Assembly: GCA_963989385.1 (NCBI GenBank)
Contig: OZ022509.1
Span: 48,004,271-48,068,270 of the forward strand
From: Ctena decussata
Lineage: Eukaryota; Mollusca; Bivalvia; Lucinida; Lucinidae
Direction: 5' to 3'
Length of the DNA stretch: 64,000 bases
Positions 59,201 to 64,000 of this stretch are shown here, piece by piece. The notes under the pieces were generated by a model. That model did not search any database, was not told the origin of the DNA, and saw nothing but the letters and a program-made list of their open reading frames with translations. Each line of letters begins with the position of its first letter. The stretch's first letter is position 1. Made by a program: the position numbers and the translations under genes.

Positions 59201-59349
59201 AAAAGCCCTGTAGGTACGTTTCGGCTATACAGAGTAGGAGTTCTGGTGCAAAACATGAGGGGCCAACCCCACCCCCACCGAGCAGTGTTTTTCCTGCTGG
59301 GCCCCCTCCCCCTTGGCGGGCCCCAGGGGCACCACCGGAGTAGACTACC

Positions 59350-59606
59350 GAGCCCGGACGGTCAAAAAGTCAGACCAAAATTCAGCAAAAGCCGCATCTG
59401 CTAAGTCTCTTTTGAGCTTGTTTATGTTTGCACCGGTATAAATATACCCTATCGATTCGTCCTACCACGTGATGGTTCGAGCCCGGACAGTCAAAAAGTC
59501 AGACCAAAATTCAGCAAAAGCCGCATCTGCTAAGTCTCTTTTGAGCTTGTTTATGTTTGCACCGGTATAAATATACCCTATCGATTCGTTCTACCACGTG
59601 ATGGTT
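59350..59606 (+). promoter_or_regulatory. Tandemly duplicated 129-bp promoter-like unit
   Basis: Units 59350-59478 and 59479-59606 are nearly identical. Each ends with CACCGGTATAAATATACCC (TATA-type box) and CCACGTGATGGTT (E-box-type CACGTG). They lie 150-350 bp upstream of the next spliced gene and in its orientation. Confidence 0.65.
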
Positions 59607-59759
59607 GTTCACCTCGGGTTGTAAAACTAATATACAAGCGCTTCTTCAATCAATAAATAGTTTGTTCAAAGACATGCGTCTCATCATTAAATGACACAGC
59701 ATTTTACGATAAATTAACGTCGGAATAATTATTTGCTTGACTTTTATTTGACAAAAATT

Positions 59760-60502
59760 ATGTAAGTATGTTTTATTTAAACTGCTATCTTGTCATATTT
59801 ACAAAATATAACCATGCAAGTGTTAGCGAAAATGGTATTTACGAATGACTTGTGAAATTTTTCAATCAGATGTTGGTTTTGTCATCAACGTTTTAAAACT
59901 CATCATTTTATTTTTCAAGGTCACAAGACTTTTTAACCACATTGAAAACGGACTTGGACAAGCTGACGGCGCACGTACGTCAAAATTACCCTGATGATGA
60001 ACTCTTTAAAACCTGGGTGACGTACTACAATCAAACGGGACGTGCGAGGTTAGATGAGATGATCCATCCGGTCAGGAAGAAACAGCTGACGAATGAAGTA
60101 AAAAAAGACAAACTTAAAAGTGTTTTGTTAAAATCGTACAGTGGAGAAAGAATGCTCACAGACACTGCGACGCTACATTATGACACTATACAACAATGCC
60201 TTGAAACAATTCAAAATTGTGAAAGACTTATTAACAGTAGAAAACTGAGTGTACTCTATCACTCAGCAATGCAGGGAGAGGCCATCTTTCATATAAAACA
60301 AAAAGCGAAAAAAGGACAAAATATGACATCATTACTTAGTGAAAATAACATAAATTTTTCAACATCACACTGTAGAAATTTAGCTATTCTTTACAAACTA
60401 TGTAGTGAACACACAAATTTGCTCAAATGTGCTGTTAGCATACGCACAATTTTGGGAAACATAAAATTGGTCAAAGATGTATGTTTAGATCTTAAGTGGT
60501 AA
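59760..60502 (+). CDS. Two-exon gene with split start codon, 194-residue protein
   Basis: The reading frame 59897-60502 has no early ATG. TTTTTCAAG at 59911-59919 is an acceptor and AT/GTAAGT at 59760-59767 a donor. Splicing joins A-T (59760-59761) to G (59920), making ATG TCA CAA GAC TTT. The product starts MSQDFLTTLKTDLDKL and ends VCLDLKW. It is Lys-rich and helical. Its middle (about residues 115-185: HSAMQGEAIFHIKQKAKKG ... CRNLAILYKLCSEH) has the feel of DUF3102-like or helix-turn-helix regions, but I cannot assign it. AATAAA lies at 60594. The frames are intact. A duplicated TATA unit lies upstream. Confidence 0.6.
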
Positions 60503-60660
60503 AATCTCTCTGCATCGTTGTGTGATAACACCGCTTACGGTGTAAGCGGAAGTAATTTATGGAACATAAAATTGGTCATATATTTAGTGGTAGAATAAAA
60601 TCTCTCGGCATCACTGTGTGATAACACCGCTTACGGCGTAAGCGGAAGTAATGAGGGATA
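60458..60660 (+). repeat. About 105-bp tandem duplication with a conserved hairpin
   Basis: Copy 1 covers the gene end and copy 2 follows it. Both share AACATAAAATTGGTCA (60458, 60563) and the hairpin CCGCTTAC-GG(T/C)-GTAAGCGG (60531-60549, 60627-60645). A shorter duplication, 'ATATTGTTTACCTGAAAAA', follows at 60657 and 60728. Confidence 0.85.
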
Positions 60661-60863
60661 TTGTTTACCTGAAAAAAATTACAAACAGAAGTATGTGTTA
60701 TCTTTTTTTGAATGGCTGTACATGAGCGATATTGTTTACCTGAAAAATATCTCCATCGGACAGTATTATTTATTTTTTTCCCAAGAAATATTTATGTTGA
60801 TTTGCTAGTTCCATCTTTAACAATGTGGTGCATAGACCCGTTAACCTGTATTACGAGATCGGT

Positions 60864-61730
60864 CTGCGCTCTTACTTACCTGCCGTCAACTTTAGAGTAT
60901 TTTACAACGTCAAGGGACAGCGTCGTTGATGGCTACGCGCGTCATCCGGTGGGTGGGGTGACCAAAGCGCTCGAAATACGGCCTGGCCTCGCCAATGCCT
61001 TGGAAGGAGGCTGGGTAGCAGGCCTTCATGTCTATGCTGACGATGTCCTTCGTGTCGTAGTCCATCGAATTCCAGAGGCCGCCGTGGCCGTGCTCCACGC
61101 AAGCATTCTCGATGTCAGCGATGAGGCTGGCTGGGGGTCGGCTTCCAGCCGTTCTGTTCCTTCGCCATGATGCTTGCGGCGTGGTTCTCGCCGAAGGCTC
61201 TCTCAGCGAGTTCAGGGTCGCCCAGTTTTGTGCATATCCCTTGGAGTCTTACGTGGACCTCTTGTGTCCTGAAGGTGCGGCCGTCCTGAAGAACAAACTG
61301 CGCTCTTACTTACCTGCCGTCAACTTTAGAGTATTTTACAACGTCAAGGGAGAGCGTCGTTGATGGCTACGCGCGTCATCTGGTGGGTGGGGTGACCAAA
61401 GCGCTCGAAATACGGCATGGCCTCGCCAATGCCTTGGAAGGAGGCTGGGTAGCAGGCCTTCATGTCTATGCCTACGATGTCTTTCGTGTCGTAGTCCATC
61501 GAATTCCAGAGGCCGCCGTGGCCGTGCTCCACGCAAGCATTCTCGATGTCAGCGATGAGGCTGGCTGGGGTCGGCTTCCAGCCGTTCTGTTCCTTCGCCA
61601 TGATGCTTGCGGCGTGGTTCTAGCCGAAGGCTCTCTCAGCGAGTTCAGGGTTGCCCAGTTTTGTGCAGATCCCTTGGAGTCTTACGTGGACCTCTTGTGC
61701 CCTGAAGGTGCGGCCGTCCTGAAGAACAAA
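60864..61730. repeat. 434-bp tandem duplication in the GC-rich island
   Basis: Copy 60864-61297 and copy 61298-61730 differ at few positions: a G5 versus G4 run, CCG versus CTG, and GAG versus TAG on minus. The duplication includes a coding end plus its splice donor. Confidence 0.95.
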
Positions 61731-62755
61731 CTGATCGACTGAGAGCTGTCGGTCTTGGCCGCCCTTGAGCCAGACCGCTAATGGCTCGCCACGGGTTGCT
61801 TCCCGAATAGCCTGCCAGACGTCGCCCTCGAAGATGTGGACTTCTCTGGACTGGGGGATGTAGAGGTCTTTGGACCAAGCATGGCCGTTGCGGACGATGA
61901 GATCTACTTTACCTCTGACGTCGTTGCCACCAAACTCATATTTTCTGCTGCTGTAGATGTCCTCTCCGGCGATATCCCGGAGGACAATTGCTCGCTTCAG
62001 GATCTTTTCCAGTTCAGCCACATCTGCGACCGTGGCGCCCGTTTCGTGGACTCTCCCTTCCCATTCTTGTATTTTCTGACGGCGCGTTGGCTTTAGCCCC
62101 TGGCCCCTCAGAGCACCTTCAAAGTGCTCCACGACTCTCTGGGCTACACATTTAAGGTCGCTATCTCTTAGTGGGGCCAAGTTGGCAGGGTCTGGATCTC
62201 TGAGTAAAGCCCGTAGATGACCGCGGTTACGGGGTAGGCGTTCTGGTAGAACACACTGTCGATCCCAGTCAGCGCACCTGGCTTTGTATCTTCAGAGGTC
62301 GATGATACCCTGCCCCCTTTTTCCTCTCAGCACGGACCGGGTCAAACTTGTCTTCTGTGAACCAATCACCTTCAGCCCTCTCCCTTAAAAATTTGATTCT
62401 CATGATGAACCCAGCGCCGATATCAGGACGCGCAGCAAGTAGCCGTGCCGCCCTCGCATCTGTCATGCGGGCATTCAAGGCCAGACGGCCAGCCCTGACA
62501 TGCATCCCATCGGCTATCTGGACGTCGCCGATGTCCAGCGGGTCCTCTGCTTCCACCCTCCATGTCGAAAAGACCGCGGCGGCTCCGTCGACCTCCAACT
62601 CGTCTTTGGCGTCCTTCAAGATCTCAATCCACTCTTCATCTGGGAGCTGAACTGGGGAGAGACCAAGTCCTTCAGGTCGATAATTTTTTGGCCCTCCGGA
62701 GCAATGTCAGACAATTCTGCAAGTATTTCTTCGATTAGCTCATCCAGTGTGGTCA
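60864..62755 (-). pseudogene. GC-rich island: family-B DNA polymerase-like coding, broken
   Basis: On minus the coding starts at ATG 62755 (MTTLDELIEEILAEL) and can be followed in pieces: to about 62690, 62660-62269 (frame change at an A6 run), 62280-62170, 62180-61620, and 61617-61298. The text is GC-rich with alanine/arginine-rich stretches, unlike the rest of the window. Near the end, DIVGIDMKACYPAS resembles motif A of B-type polymerases (DxxSLYPS). The lead-in (HAWSKDLYIPQSREVHIFEGD, GGQDRQLSVDQFVLQDG) I associate with polymerase-like proteins of virus-like mobile elements, but this is weak. Damage: at least three frameshifts and a TAG (GAG in the duplicate). The last segment is followed by a consensus donor, GCAG/GTAAGT, so it was spliced. 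It could be a Polinton- or virus-derived insertion; no capsid gene is seen. Confidence 0.45.
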
Positions 62756-62768
62756 TATCGTCGGATGG

Positions 62769-62878
62769 ATATGTCCAACATTGAACAACTGTCTAAATGA
62801 GAATTTCAATAGCGGCCGGATAGATATGTCCAACATTGAACAACCGTCTAAATGGGAATTTCAATAACGGCAATCCGT
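62769..62878. repeat. 55-bp tandem duplication upstream of the minus-strand ATG
   Basis: 'ATATGTCCAACATTGAACAA' begins units at 62769 and 62824. The pair ends 14 bp from the ATG at 62755 on the minus strand. Confidence 0.9.
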
Positions 62879-63011
62879 TTAAATTCCTTTTTTGTCTCTC
62901 TAGCCCCTCGATGTTTGATTTTTGATTTTTCGTTGAAATACCCGCACCGCATACGTTGTACAACTGAAGTGAATTCGTCACTCCTACTCTGCATTTTCTG
63001 CGAGGTTTTGT

Positions 63012-64000
63012 GATGATGATGATGATGATTTAAAGTTTAACGACGCGTCAACCCACAGGGTCATTTGCGTCATAAAGGTTGCATATTACTTAAAATATAA
63101 ACAGAACTTAAAGGTACGGTGCTTTATAAAACCAACTTTGCATTATTAACATGGAAGTAATACATGGTAAAAATGTAGAAAAGGTTTATATTTTGTTAAA
63201 AAGGTTAATATCTTTTAAAAAGGATAAGATACTGTCAACAGGTACATCTTGAAACAGTTGCGTCAAGTTATTAGCTTGAAAATATTTATTTCTGTTTTGT
63301 GAAAAGTCAACACAGTCAATAAGAATCTGTTTAACTGTAAAGCGCTGGTTACACACTATACAGAAAGGCTGTTCTTCACGATTTAGTAAGTACGAATGGG
63401 TAATTCTTGTATGGCTTATGCGTAGTCGAGCAATTACAATTTCTTCTCTTCTTAAGAATAAATGAAGCGTTATTACCAATGATAGGTTTAATTTCGTGAA
63501 GTTTATTAAAAACAGCTGTGTCCCATGATGTTTGCCACTTTGATAAGATGTACTTGTTGATAGCGGGTTTAAAATTGTTAAAGGGAATTTCAAACATAGA
63601 CACATTTAGACTAAGAGATTCTTTTGCGTTTCTGTCAGCGGTTTCATTGCCAGCTATGTTCATATGACTGGGGATCCAACAAAAAACTATTTCTTTAGTG
63701 TTTGAAATTTCATATTGTTTTTCTAATAGTTTTTGAATTTGTGAGTTCCTCGAAGAGGTATGCTTTTGAGCTTTTAAGACAGAGAGTCCGAAAAAATTAC
63801 AAATTTGTCATTAAGGTAACAGTTGTCAATAAAGTCTAAAGCTAAATCTATTGCTTTTGCTTCGGCAGTGAAAATAGAAGAACCATCAGGAATACGTAAA
63901 GAATGGCAGTATTTCCTAGATATAAATGCCCATCCAACTTTCTCACCATCTTTGGAACCATCAGTATATATATGTTGAAATTCTGTATAACGTGTCTGAA
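63012..64000 (-). mobile_element. I-type non-LTR retrotransposon, 3' end (RNase H)
   Basis: On minus from the window edge: YTDGSKDG (first Asp), IFTAEAKAIDLAL (Glu), FSDSLS (Asp), then IPSHMNIAGNETAD (last Asp), the RNase H domain of I/Nimb-type LINEs. A C-terminal region follows with LRISHTRITHSYLL and CIVCNQRFTVKQILIDC, ending LFNKI at 63186. Frameshifts lie near 63770-63780 and 63450. The 3' UTR ends in a (TCA)n-like tail at 63012-63030 after GTTAAACTTTAAATC. The 5' part lies outside the window. Confidence 0.85.

Noticed and set aside
60902..62096. Several plus-strand and alternative-frame open frames in the GC-rich island
   Set aside because: GC-rich DNA opens shadow frames. Only the minus-strand text gives polymerase-like motifs and splice donors.

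Overview
This is eukaryotic nuclear DNA, most likely from a bivalve mollusc. It is AT-rich, has GT-AG introns on both strands, carries remnants of animal transposons (Helentron, PIF/Harbinger, I-type LINE, mariner and hAT MITEs, tRNA-derived SINEs), and is dominated by dispersed repeats with 'GCTCACCTGAGC' hairpin ends. I know that repeat type from bivalve assemblies. The species cannot be named from the sequence, and nothing here looks bacterial.

Layout. 0-8.6 kb: a minus-strand DUF6589-type gene with a CxxC/CxxC N-terminus. It is broken by a 772-bp TA-flanked MITE, by a nested pair of hairpin-ended elements (3.4 kb) inside one exon, by a nonsense codon and by a frameshift. 9-20 kb: modular repeats, a last exon with a PHD-like finger, a Tigger-like MITE, SINEs and one possible first exon (13961). 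21.2-23.5 kb: a deletion derivative of a Helentron protein (protease-like domain, end of a PIF1 helicase, endonuclease). 24-34 kb: fold-back and MITE elements and three large modular repeats. 35 kb: an OB-fold/zinc-ribbon coding region interrupted only at A-runs. 36-53.5 kb: a ~380-bp AT-rich satellite-like array and repeat families B, C, D and E. 53.7-55.3 kb: a Harbinger transposase pseudogene with a 642-bp MITE inside it. 57-60.5 kb: two apparently intact small spliced genes. 60.9-62.8 kb: a GC-rich minus-strand island with a DNA-polymerase-B-like fragment. 63-64 kb: the 3' end of a LINE.

Main interpretation. At least five repeat families (A-E) share one design: a palindromic cap at one end, a family-specific inverted repeat just inside both ends, and tandem modules of about 160-450 bp between. 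One copy sits inside the DUF6589 coding exon, and the reading frame reveals the empty site: insertion between two A residues with no target duplication. Together with a Helentron protein remnant in the same window, this suggests that the families are non-autonomous Helentron-type (HINE-like) elements. Several copies carry perfect estrogen-response-element palindromes and direct-repeat nuclear-receptor half sites.

The interval 56.9-62.9 kb is unusual in a different way. Six tandem duplications lie in 6 kb, three of them immediately upstream of gene starts, and one small gene appears to have its ATG split across an intron. Many coding breaks in the window fall in homopolymer runs, so part of the apparent pseudogenisation may be assembly error.
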